Positions 17,928 through 26,157 of a stretch of 64,000 bases of DNA are shown here, piece by piece. The notes under the pieces are model-generated. The model did no database searches and had not been told where the DNA came from. It saw nothing but the letters and a program-made list of their open reading frames with translations. How positions within the stretch are numbered: position 1 is the first letter of the stretch; every line of letters starts with the position of its first letter. Source of the stretch: Fusobacterium ulcerans (GTDB taxonomy: Bacteria; Fusobacteriota; Fusobacteriia; Fusobacteriales; Fusobacteriaceae); contig NZ_CP028105.1 in the NCBI RefSeq assembly GCF_003019675.1, forward strand, positions 2,682,282-2,746,281, written 5' to 3'. A program made the translations under genes and the position numbers.

Positions 17928-17959
17928 AAAGTTCGCTTTTATACACAAAAGAGAACTTT
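17928..17959 (+). repeat. Right candidate recombination site (inverted repeat IRR)
   Basis: AAAGTTCGCTTTT (17928-17940), core ATACAC (17941-17946) and AAAAGAGAACTTT (17947-17959). The two 13-bp arms are inverted copies of each other with one mismatch, and the core is the inverse of the left site's core. Bases 17928-17949 perfectly mirror 17784-17805. Confidence 0.78.
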
Positions 17960-17965
17960 TTTAAA
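17928..17965 (+). terminator. Terminator-like hairpin in the autotransporter leader
   Basis: The arms of the right recombination site fold into a 13-bp stem with one mismatch and a 6-base loop, followed by a run of T. It would lie in the 5' leader of the autotransporter mRNA. It could attenuate transcription or block readthrough from upstream. Confidence 0.5.
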
Positions 17966-18005
17966 AAAGATGAATTACAAGTGATTTTAATGGAGGGGAA
18001 AGATT

Positions 18006-21000
18006 GTGTTAGAGAAAATAATGAAAGAAGTAAAAAGAAAGGTAAAGAAAAAAAGTCTAAATATAACAACAGCAGCTGTAATAGGATTTTTATTATCATG
18101 TCCACTGGCAATGGGAGAAGGCTTAGAAATAACTCAAGAAACAGGAGAAGAAATACTGTTTAATGAAGAAATATATGATAAGGCAACACATCCATTTGAA
18201 GAAAATACTTTTGAAAATAATGTTTATACTAATAATATGAATATAGAAGATAGTGATTCAGTAGGAAATACTGGGTGCGGTCTGTTTATTGAAATGGATG
18301 AAAATCTTGGATTGAAGATAGATAATAATGGGATAATATTAGGGAGTAGAAAAGGATACAATCAAGATGGATTTGGAGTTTGGAATTATACTTCTAAAAT
18401 AGAAAAGATAAATAATAATGGAATAATACTTGGAGAAGGTCAAAGATATGGGAGAGGAATTCTTAATTATGCAACAATAAGTAGTATAGAAAATAAAGGA
18501 ATAATATATGGAAATTCAGACAGCATAGCTTCTGGAGTACAAAATGAAAGTAGTGGAATTATAGGCAAAATAGATAATTCTGGTAAAATAATGGGAGTAC
18601 TGGCGAACGAATCAAGGGGAATTTATAATACTAAAACTATTACTGATATGAAAAATATAGGGATAATATACGGTAATGGAAATACAGGTTTTGGAATTAA
18701 AGGTAATGGTGGAGTAATAAAAATATTAGAAAATTCAGGGTTCATAATTGGAATAGGAAATAATGGTGAAGGACATGGAATCTCAAATTATAATAATTAT
18801 TCTGAAGGTCCAATAGAGAATTTGGAAAATACAGGAAAGATTATAGGAATATCAGTAAATGGTTCTGGATATGGGTTAGCAGGAATTAACTCTGGTTCAA
18901 AACCGATTACTATTATTGATAATTTAGGAATGATAATAGGAAAGGGGAAATCTTCTGGAAAAGGTTTACTTAGTGAATCAACTTCAGGAGATAAAATAAA
19001 TAACTTTGGAATAATTTATGGAAATACTCATGCCATTGATACGAATACTACAGGCGAGCCAGCAGGGAATAATTATGGATTATTGTTAAATAGTACAGAT
19101 TCAAAAAAAGTAATAAAACTATCAGAAGTAAAAAAAGATATTGTGAACTATGGGATAATATTTAAAGTTAAAGCTGATGGAACATATGAATTGGAAAGTG
19201 ATACTTCAACAGAATATACTGGTGGTGAAGAGGTAACTGTAGATATGTTTTCTAAGAAAAGAGATATGAAAGTAGAAAATGCATCTACATCTACATCAGG
19301 AAGTGTTAGTTTTTCAGGAAACACATATGAAAACTATATCTTGAATGGAATAACAGATACTTTAAAAGTATCAGGAACAGGAAATACAATAAAAGGTTCT
19401 GTGGTAAATGCTTATACATCTGCAATAAAATTTGAGAATACAGGAGATAACTCTCTTACTATTTCTGGAAGTATTATAAATGGTGGATTAGATGATGATG
19501 GAATAGCTATCAAAGGAGACTCTAAAAACGATGAGCTTATTTTAGAAGCAGGAGAAATAGAATTCAAAAATGAAAGTGTTGAAAAAATAAATACTGTTAT
19601 AAATGGAAGTATAAATTTAGGAGAGGGAGACAACAAACTTACAATCTTTGAAGGAACAGTAATAAATGGAGAAATTATAACAGGGAGTGGAAATGATACT
19701 CTTACTCTAGGAAAAGAAAATCTAAATCGCAGTGCAGAGCAGGAAGAAATAAATATTTTTAATAATATAAAAGGATTTGATGAAACATCAATTAAAGGAA
19801 ATGTAACAATATTTGATAAAACTTATGTATTTAATAAAGACTTGAGTGTTGTTGAAGAAAAATTGACAGCAGAGCTTGGAGATATAACATTGGAAAATGG
19901 AAGTAACTTAATACTTAAAATAGACGATACACAGAAAGAAGGAGATAAAATTACAGGTCATGCATTGCATGGAAATACAGGAAGTATATCATCTAATGGG
20001 GGAAAACTTTTGTTGGATGTAGGGAAATTATCTGCTGGAACTATAGTAAACTTCGGTGGAACAGAATTGACTGATTCAATGAAAGGAAATGAAATAAATT
20101 ACTCTTTGGATATAACATTGGACAGCCTTTCTCTTCTCCATAATATTGAAAAAATTTCAAATGAAGATATTAAAGTGACAATAAAAGGAAATCTACCTAT
20201 AATGCCTTATCCAGATAATATAAATTATAATCAGTTAAATAAGATATATCAAGGAATTCTTTCAACTGATCAGGTAAAATATTTCAATATTGTGAGCAAA
20301 GAAAATCTTTCTACTTTTTTAGGATATTTAAATAATATCTATGCAGGAAATCCATACTCATACTCTTCTGAGCTTTCAAGAAAATCAACAGGAATGTTTA
20401 GAGATATTGTAACAGAGAATATCTTCAGACCAGAAACAAATAAATGGATGATACATGGGGGATTAACTCATGTAGATGGTGGAACTAAAGATACATACTA
20501 TGGAAAAGGATATTACACTTATGACATAGGAAGTGCTGACATGGATGCAGATACTAAGATAACTGGAGCATATATGCTAGGTGAGTATGGAGTATCAGAT
20601 ACACTTACTTCTGGAGTAGTAATTGGAGGAAACAAATTAAAATCAGATCTCTCAAATGGCTCAAAAGTAGATGGAAGTGCAATGTATTTAGGAGCATATG
20701 CTAAGAAATATGTAGGAAATCTAAAAGTAACAGCAGGATTAGGATTCCAGTATGGAGACTATAATGCTGACAGATTAGCAGTAAATAAAGTAGCTTCTGA
20801 AAAAGCAGAATCAGTAATGAAATATTCAGATAACTATAACGATATAACATACGATATTTACTTAAATGGAAGATATTCTCATAATATTGGAGACAATTTA
20901 TTCTTAGAGCCTTACGCAACATTATCATATATGTACATAGACCAAGATGGAGCTAATGAAGGAAGTAAAGCTCTAGCTATTGAAACTGATTCCAAATCAT

Positions 21001-21350
21001 TTGATTATACAGTAGGAAAAGTAGGAGTAGACTTGAAAAAAGTAATACCTCATGAAAAAGGTAAAAGCACTGTATCAGCAGGGGTAAGTTATACTAAAAT
21101 TTTAGATGGAGCAGAGGAAAAATATATCACAGGAAAATTCAAGAATGGATCAAACTTTGATATTCTTATAGCTCATAAAAATAAACATAGTATAGGATTA
21201 AATGCTAAATATGCTCTTGAATTAGAAAACGGAATAATCTTTGATGTAAAAGGAACTTATTCTATTGAAAGAGATTCTCATAATCAATCTGGTAAAAATA
21301 GAACTAAAGGTGAATGGATAATCGGAACAGGGTTAGGATACAAGTTTTAA
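18006..21350 (+). CDS. Large autotransporter with beta-solenoid repeat passenger
   Basis: A 1114-residue surface protein. After a basic N-terminus and hydrophobic signal ending near CPLAMGEG, the passenger holds about ten repeats around the motif N-x-G-x-I-x-G (NNGIILG, NKGIIYG, NSGKIMG, NLGMIIG and others) between residues ~95 and ~350, as expected of a right-handed beta-solenoid. A Ser/Thr/Asn-rich region follows. The last ~280 residues are an autotransporter beta-barrel ending GTGLGYKF. Adhesion is likely but not shown. The GTG at 18006 is chosen because GGAGGGG lies 7 bases upstream; ATG at 18021 is the alternative. A candidate invertible promoter and leader hairpin precede it, so expression is probably phase-variable. 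HU-like genes follow. Confidence 0.9.
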   Translation: MLEKIMKEVKRKVKKKSLNITTAAVIGFLLSCPLAMGEGLEITQETGEEILFNEEIYDKATHPFEENTFENNVYTNNMNIEDSDSVGNTGCGLFIEMDENLGLKIDNNGIILGSRKGYNQDGFGVWNYTSKIEKINNNGIILGEGQRYGRGILNYATISSIENKGIIYGNSDSIASGVQNESSGIIGKIDNSGKIMGVLANESRGIYNTKTITDMKNIGIIYGNGNTGFGIKGNGGVIKILENSGFIIGIGNNGEGHGISNYNNYSEGPIENLENTGKIIGISVNGSGYGLAGINSGSKPITIIDNLGMIIGKGKSSGKGLLSESTSGDKINNFGIIYGNTHAIDTNTTGEPAGNNYGLLLNSTDSKKVIKLSEVKKDIVNYGIIFKVKADGTYELESDTSTEYTGGEEVTVDMFSKKRDMKVENASTSTSGSVSFSGNTYENYILNGITDTLKVSGTGNTIKGSVVNAYTSAIKFENTGDNSLTISGSIINGGLDDDGIAIKGDSKNDELILEAGEIEFKNESVEKINTVINGSINLGEGDNKLTIFEGTVINGEIITGSGNDTLTLGKENLNRSAEQEEINIFNNIKGFDETSIKGNVTIFDKTYVFNKDLSVVEEKLTAELGDITLENGSNLILKIDDTQKEGDKITGHALHGNTGSISSNGGKLLLDVGKLSAGTIVNFGGTELTDSMKGNEINYSLDITLDSLSLLHNIEKISNEDIKVTIKGNLPIMPYPDNINYNQLNKIYQGILSTDQVKYFNIVSKENLSTFLGYLNNIYAGNPYSYSSELSRKSTGMFRDIVTENIFRPETNKWMIHGGLTHVDGGTKDTYYGKGYYTYDIGSADMDADTKITGAYMLGEYGVSDTLTSGVVIGGNKLKSDLSNGSKVDGSAMYLGAYAKKYVGNLKVTAGLGFQYGDYNADRLAVNKVASEKAESVMKYSDNYNDITYDIYLNGRYSHNIGDNLFLEPYATLSYMYIDQDGANEGSKALAIETDSKSFDYTVGKVGVDLKKVIPHEKGKSTVSAGVSYTKILDGAEEKYITGKFKNGSNFDILIAHKNKHSIGLNAKYALELENGIIFDVKGTYSIERDSHNQSGKNRTKGEWIIGTGLGYKF

Positions 21351-21381
21351 TTGATTTATAAAGTTTTAAGGGGGAACGATT

Positions 21382-21678
21382 ATGAAAGAATCAGATTTTA
21401 TTAAACTTTATAAAAAGAAAATAAAGACTAAAAACTATATGGAAACAAAGAAAAAAGTAGATTTATTCTGGAATGCACTTTTTAAACTGTTAAATGATGA
21501 AAAGAAGATTGTAATAAAAAATTGGGGGATTTTTGAAAAGAAAAGTGTGAAATCAAGAAAAGTAGTAGTGCCAACATGGACAGAAGCAAGGTATACCAAA
21601 CCTAAAGAAATAATAAAATTTAGAGCAGGAGAGAGATTAATAAAAAAGGTAAATAAAAGTGGTGAAGCCAATGAATAA
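21382..21678 (+). CDS. HU/IHF-family DNA-binding protein, divergent member 1
   Basis: A 98-residue protein with the HU/IHF fold outline: N-terminal helices (LFWNALFKLLNDEKKIVIKNWGIFE) and a beta-arm region ending IIKFRAGERLIKKV, compare NWGIFEKK with the HU core G-x-F. The arm sequence (KVVVPTWTEARYTKP) departs from the canonical R-NP-TG motif, so this is a divergent member. HU proteins bend DNA and assist site-specific recombination. GGGGAACG precedes the ATG. It lies 31 bases after the autotransporter stop and overlaps the next HU-like gene, suggesting one transcription unit. Confidence 0.8.
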   Translation: MKESDFIKLYKKKIKTKNYMETKKKVDLFWNALFKLLNDEKKIVIKNWGIFEKKSVKSRKVVVPTWTEARYTKPKEIIKFRAGERLIKKVNKSGEANE

Positions 21679-21937
21679 AAGATCATTAGCAAAGTTATAT
21701 AGAGAAATGAGTTTAAGAACGTTGGTACTAAGTGAATCAATAAAAGAAATAGATATATTTCTTGAAACATTGGAAGAAGCCTTGCTAGTAGATGGAGAAG
21801 TTAAATTTACAAAAGTAGGAGTATTTGAAATTCTTACAAGAAAATCAAGAGTGATAGCCAATCCTGTAACAAAAGAACCAATGATGATATATCCAAAGAA
21901 AACGGTAAAATTTAGAGTATCTAAAAAAATGAAATAG
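21671..21937 (+). CDS. HU/IHF-family DNA-binding protein, divergent member 2
   Basis: An 88-residue HU-like protein: MNKRSLAKLYREM opening, VKFTKVGVFEILTRKSRV core with the G-x-F element, an arm with ANPVTKEPMMIYP in place of R-NP-TG, and KTVKFRVSKKMK at the end. ATG at 21671 is preferred because it gives the usual HU N-terminus; a GTG at 21659 is also in frame. It overlaps the previous gene by 8 bases, so the two are translationally coupled and might form a heterodimer, as IHF subunits do. Confidence 0.82.
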   Translation: MNKRSLAKLYREMSLRTLVLSESIKEIDIFLETLEEALLVDGEVKFTKVGVFEILTRKSRVIANPVTKEPMMIYPKKTVKFRVSKKMK

Positions 21938-21961
21938 CAGAATAACAAAATCAAATATTTT

Positions 21962-22020
21962 TAGCTGTACTTTGAATGGCAATGAAAGGTTGTTATTTGA
22001 GTACAGCTATTTTTATTTTT
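21962..22020 (+). terminator. Intrinsic terminator after the HU-like pair
   Basis: TAGCTGTACT (21962-21971) pairs perfectly with AGTACAGCTA (22000-22009) and a T-rich tail follows. Confidence 0.85.
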
Positions 22021-22097
22021 CAAATACTTCTTAAACTTCCAGACTCTGTACATAGATTAATATCTGTGGTACTATTTAGATATAATATTTTCAGGAG

Positions 22098-23669
22098 GTG
22101 AGGAAGCTGAGTATAAATAAATCTGAACTTAAACTTTTAAAAAGAATACAGGAGAAAAAATTTTTTAATCTGGAAGAGTCAGAAAAGGTATTTAATAAAA
22201 GTGAAATAAGTCTGAAAAGAAATATAGCCAACCTCAACAGCTATCTCCCTGAAGAGAAAAAAATAAAAATAATAAACAGTACTGTAACAGCAGAAATAGA
22301 TTACAGAGACTACATAGATTTTGTGCATAACCTTTCCTTAAATGATTATATGATATCTCAAGAGGAAAGAGTCAACCTTATGATTGTCTATTCTTTTTTC
22401 AGTGAAATATTAAATATGACGAGCTTATATGATAATTTAGGAATCAGCCTTACTACTAAGAAGAAAGACAGTAAAGAATTAAATAATATATTGGAATCTA
22501 ATGAGCTGAAATCTGAAATAGTAGCAAAGAAAGGAATAAAAGTAATAGGAAATGAAAGAAATTATCGTATCCTTATAGCTTCTATATTGTCAGATGTATT
22601 TGATCTTGATTTTGATGACAGCCTTATAAATAGAAAGGCAAATAATCCTCTTGAAAGAATGATATTCAATTATTTTATAGTTAAGGGAGCTAAGGAGATA
22701 AGCAGAGCCAAAAATATACTAAATGACTTTTTAGAGGAGAATAAATTAAGAATATCTTATTCTTCAAAGAAATTTATATATATCTATATTGCTTTGAGTC
22801 TGTACAGAATAAATAGAGAACACAGCATAGAGGATAAAACTGTAAAAAATATGGTGAAAATCAATGAGTATAACATATTGGGAGATAAATTTGAAGACAA
22901 TTTTTTGAGCTATCTGGTATCTTCACTTGATTATACTATAAATTTAGAATTACTTATTAGTGAAGAGCTTGAAAATCTTACAAAGGAATTTATTGAAAAA
23001 GTACAGAGCAGAGTGATAACACAATTCTATAATTATGATCAGTTGTTTAGTGAAATATATGGCTATATTCACAAATCTTTGATAAGAAACAGTTTTAAAT
23101 ATAGTTTTTATGACAATAATATTGAAAATACAAAGAATGTCTATACTAGTCTGTACAATGTAGTAAAAGATTCAATAGAGACTATTGAGGAAAAGTATGA
23201 AATATACTTTACTCATCAGCAGATATCTGCCCTGACTCTTATATTCAGAAAAACTGTCATGAAGAATAAAGTACTTGGAAGAAACAGAAAGAAAATAGTG
23301 ATAGTAAGTAATTCAGCAATAGAAAAGATAGATTTTTTTGTGGAGATACTTAAAATATATACTGATGTAGACATAGTTTTGAAAATAAATATAAATGAAC
23401 TTTATCTGTTGAAAGATACAGAGTACGATCTGATAATAACTTTTTCAAATAGAATAAAATCTCTTCTTGAATTTAATGGCTATGAAAATATAAAGCTTAA
23501 TTTTTATTTGGGAAATGAAGATGTAGAAAAACTGTTCTCATTGGGAGTTTCTACTGGAAGCAGAAAAATAAAAGTTAATGGTTTTATAGAAGAGATAAAA
23601 GGAAAGAGTGAGGAAGAGATAAAAGAGCTCTTATTAAATAAATATGAGCATTATTTCTTGAACTCATAA
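22098..23669 (+). CDS. Multidomain PRD/BglG-like transcriptional regulator (putative)
   Basis: A 523-residue protein. Its N-terminal ~70 residues look like a winged helix-turn-helix (LKLLKRIQEKKFFNLEE; SEISLKRNIANLNSYL). The central helical part resembles PRD/Mga-type regulatory domains. Residues ~395-500 (KKIVIVSNSAIEKIDFFVEIL) look like an EIIB-type phosphocarrier fold. This organisation is known from BglG- and Mga-like regulators controlled by the sugar phosphotransferase system, but similarity is weak by eye. The in-frame GTG at 22098 lies inside the AGGAGGTG ribosome site, so translation may really start at CTG 22107. No PTS genes are adjacent; the target is unknown. Confidence 0.6.
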   Translation: MRKLSINKSELKLLKRIQEKKFFNLEESEKVFNKSEISLKRNIANLNSYLPEEKKIKIINSTVTAEIDYRDYIDFVHNLSLNDYMISQEERVNLMIVYSFFSEILNMTSLYDNLGISLTTKKKDSKELNNILESNELKSEIVAKKGIKVIGNERNYRILIASILSDVFDLDFDDSLINRKANNPLERMIFNYFIVKGAKEISRAKNILNDFLEENKLRISYSSKKFIYIYIALSLYRINREHSIEDKTVKNMVKINEYNILGDKFEDNFLSYLVSSLDYTINLELLISEELENLTKEFIEKVQSRVITQFYNYDQLFSEIYGYIHKSLIRNSFKYSFYDNNIENTKNVYTSLYNVVKDSIETIEEKYEIYFTHQQISALTLIFRKTVMKNKVLGRNRKKIVIVSNSAIEKIDFFVEILKIYTDVDIVLKININELYLLKDTEYDLIITFSNRIKSLLEFNGYENIKLNFYLGNEDVEKLFSLGVSTGSRKIKVNGFIEEIKGKSEEEIKELLLNKYEHYFLNS

Positions 23670-23671
23670 TA

Positions 23672-23716
23672 AAAGGTGACTGAAAATTAATTTAACTTTT
23701 AGCCACCTTTTTATTT
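23672..23716 (+). terminator. Intrinsic terminator after the PRD-like regulator
   Basis: AAAGGTG (23672-23678) pairs with CACCTTT (23704-23710), with additional inner pairing of CT and AAA/TTT, and a T-rich tail. Confidence 0.75.
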
Positions 23717-23737
23717 TAGAATATTTTATCTGTAATA

Positions 23738-24139
23738 TTATTTATTTTTAAGTAAATCTCTAATTTCAGTAAGCAAAACTTCTTCTGCTGAAGGAGCAGG
23801 TGGTGGTGCTGGTGCTTCTTCTTTTTTCTTTTTAAAGTTGTTTATAAATTTAATAAAAACAAATATACAGAAAACAATTATTATGAAATCAAGAGTATTT
23901 TGTAAAAACATTCCATATTTCACCATAATAGGTTCTGCCCCCTGAGTTGGAGAAGGAATTGTCAGAGCAAGGGCTGAAATATCTATTTTTCCAGTTATTA
24001 TACCAATTAGCGGCATAATAATATCATTAACCATACTTGAAACTATTTTTCCAAAAGCTCCTCCTATGATTACCCCAACTGCCATATCTAGTACATTTCC
24101 ACGTACTGCAAACTCTTTAAATTCTTTAAAAAATCCCAT
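23738..24139 (-). CDS. mscL: Large-conductance mechanosensitive channel MscL
   Basis: A 133-residue channel protein that opens under membrane tension to release solutes during hypo-osmotic shock. The N-terminus [26 protein letters not shown] is the highly conserved first helix (quoted in part: [20 protein letters not shown]). The second membrane helix lies around residues 75-100, and the C-terminal helical bundle ends in [11 protein letters not shown] proline/alanine-rich linker ([10 protein letters not shown]) precedes the bundle. Length is normal. GGAGG precedes the ATG. Confidence 0.95.
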   Translation of the reverse strand: MGFFKEFKEFAVRGNVLDMAVGVIIGGAFGKIVSSMVNDIIMPLIGIITGKIDISALALTIPSPTQGAEPIMVKYGMFLQNTLDFIIIVFCIFVFIKFINNFKKKKEEAPAPPPAPSAEEVLLTEIRDLLKNK

Positions 24140-24291
24140 AAAAAACCTCCATTTCTAACAATTATAAAATAATTATAAATATATTATATACCATATGATA
24201 CTGTAAATAAAGAAAAATTCCTTTTATTTTTTAAAAATAAAAATAAATACATCATTTTTTTAAAATATAAAAAATATTTTGCAAAAAGTTA

Positions 24292-24325
24292 TTGACATAC
24301 TTTGAAAAAGATGATAATTTATACC
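24292..24325 (+). promoter_or_regulatory. Predicted promoter of the PEPCK/HprK-like gene
   Basis: A perfect TTGACA at 24292-24297 is followed by a -10 candidate in GATAATTTATACC. The best spacing (17 bp) gives TAATTT. It lies about 45 bp before the ATG at 24364. Confidence 0.5.
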
Positions 24326-24363
24326 TATGAATAAATTATGAGAGGGTATTTCAGGAGGATAAA

Positions 24364-26091
24364 ATGAGACAAGAAGCGACTATTAACAGAAACAGCATAA
24401 CAGTAAACTTTACAATAAAATATTGCAATAATGCAGAATCTCTGTTAGATAGTGATGGATTTAAAAGAATTATGACAGCATTTCTAGAAAAATTGGAAAG
24501 AAAGGAAGTTCCAGTTTATACATACATAAAAGAAAGATGCAATGCAGAGGATGATCTGCCAGAAGTAATGATAAAATTCTTCAAGCTTCTTATCGTTTTA
24601 GAAGCAGAAGAAATAGCCACATTAGATGAAAAATATGCAAGACTTTTAGAAAGCAGAGATACATTAGTAGAATTTATAGAGAGGCTCTATACTTTCTGGA
24701 GAAAATTTGAAAGATATGCAGTAGTAAGAAATACAAAAAGAGGAGAAGGATTACAAAATGTAAACTTCATTGAAGCTATAAATAATTTTAAAAATCTGAT
24801 ACTTAGTACATACAGACAGATAGAAGAAGCTGTGATGGGATATAAGCACAGAGTTTACAGACAATTAAGTGCTGGTATAAATGCAGGAATAATATTGAAT
24901 GATACTAAAAGAAGCTGTCCCTCTGAATATTCATTTTTAGAGAAAATACCTTTTATTGAAACAATTATATTACAGCCTCCATTTATTACTTATCCAAAAA
25001 GAAATACAAGAACAGGAATATTTCAGGAAGTAAAAGAAAATCCATTTAAAGACATATGTATAAACACTGAAAACTGGTTCTGTTATCCAGCTAAAGTGGG
25101 AGATTCACTGGCTTTCATATATTTCAACAGATACTTTATGTCACAAGGGATAGCTCTATGCAACCTTTTTGAACTAGCTAGAGAAGAAGAATATATGAAC
25201 AGAAGACCTGACATATTATACATCTATGGTGTAAAAGACTTTGAAAATGAAATGAAAACTGTATTCTACAATGATAAAGAAAATAACATGATGATAGGAT
25301 ATGCAAACTATAATGAAGATATAGATTATTTTGGATATATGAAAAAAATGATATTAACACTTCACAATATAAGAATGATAGAAAAAGGAAAACTTCCAAT
25401 ACATGGTGCAATGGTAAATATTGTCATGAAAAATGGAAAGACATTTAATATAGCTATCATGGGAGACAGTGGAGCTGGAAAGTCAGAAAGTCTGGAAGCA
25501 TTCAGAACTCTCAGTGAGAAGTATGTAAAAGATATGAGAGTCATATTTGATGATATGGGAACATTTGTTTTGAATGAAATTACAAGCCCTAAAGCATATG
25601 GAACAGAGATAGGAGCCTTTGTAAGATTGGACGATCTTGATACTGGATATGCATACAAAGAGATAGACAGAAGTATTTTTATGAACCCAGATAAGATAAA
25701 CTCAAGAATAATTATCCCAATAGCTTCATACAATGATATTATGAAGGGGTATCCTATAGATATGTTCCTTTATGCTAACAACTATGAAGAGGGAGAAGAG
25801 ATAGAATTTTTCAATTCACCAGAAGAAGCAATACCAGTATTCAAAGCTGGAAAGAGAATGGCGAAAGGGACTACAAGTGAAAAAGGTTTAGTAGATTCAT
25901 ATTTTGCTAATCCATTTGGACCAGTACAAAATATAGGAAAAACAGATGTACTTATAGACAAATTCTTTGAAGATATGTTTAAAAAAGGTGTAAAAGTAGG
26001 TCAGATAAGAACTCAATTAGGAATAAAAGGAAATGAAAAAGATGGTCCTAAAAGAGCAGCACAGAAATTATTTGACTTAATAAAAGATTAG
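24364..26091 (+). CDS. PEPCK/HPr-kinase-like P-loop protein of unknown function
   Basis: A 575-residue protein. The C-terminal half holds a P-loop, GDSGAGKS (residues 367-374), preceded by PIHGAMV and followed by VIFDDMG (D396, D397), an arrangement seen in the PEP carboxykinase/HprK kinase superfamily. The loop is closer to HPr kinase (GDSGIGKS) than to PEPCK (GLSGTGKT). The N-terminal ~340 residues match no domain I recognise, and the length exceeds HprK. It may be a kinase or phosphorylase of an unknown substrate; calling it gluconeogenic PEPCK would be unsafe. AGGAGG precedes the ATG, a good promoter lies upstream and a terminator downstream, so it is monocistronic. Confidence 0.65.
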   Translation: MRQEATINRNSITVNFTIKYCNNAESLLDSDGFKRIMTAFLEKLERKEVPVYTYIKERCNAEDDLPEVMIKFFKLLIVLEAEEIATLDEKYARLLESRDTLVEFIERLYTFWRKFERYAVVRNTKRGEGLQNVNFIEAINNFKNLILSTYRQIEEAVMGYKHRVYRQLSAGINAGIILNDTKRSCPSEYSFLEKIPFIETIILQPPFITYPKRNTRTGIFQEVKENPFKDICINTENWFCYPAKVGDSLAFIYFNRYFMSQGIALCNLFELAREEEYMNRRPDILYIYGVKDFENEMKTVFYNDKENNMMIGYANYNEDIDYFGYMKKMILTLHNIRMIEKGKLPIHGAMVNIVMKNGKTFNIAIMGDSGAGKSESLEAFRTLSEKYVKDMRVIFDDMGTFVLNEITSPKAYGTEIGAFVRLDDLDTGYAYKEIDRSIFMNPDKINSRIIIPIASYNDIMKGYPIDMFLYANNYEEGEEIEFFNSPEEAIPVFKAGKRMAKGTTSEKGLVDSYFANPFGPVQNIGKTDVLIDKFFEDMFKKGVKVGQIRTQLGIKGNEKDGPKRAAQKLFDLIKD

Positions 26092-26116
26092 CTTCCTAAG
26101 ATTTATTTTAAAGTAT

Positions 26117-26149
26117 AAAAAGAGATTGATTTTTTAATCAATCTCTTTT
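26117..26149. terminator. Bidirectional terminator
   Basis: AAAAGAGATTGAT pairs perfectly with ATCAATCTCTTTT around a short loop. T-runs on both strands allow it to end both the P-loop protein gene and the convergent oxidoreductase gene. Confidence 0.85.
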
Positions 26150-26157
26150 ATATTTCA

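Noticed and set aside
18280-19060. Repeated N-x-G-I-I-x-G-coding sequence as a possible tandem DNA repeat or array
   Set aside because: Spacing is irregular and similarity is at protein level; it is a beta-solenoid passenger domain.
24364-26091. Annotation as classical ATP-dependent PEP carboxykinase
   Set aside because: The P-loop is closer to HprK, and the substrate and metal motifs of PEPCK were not recognised.
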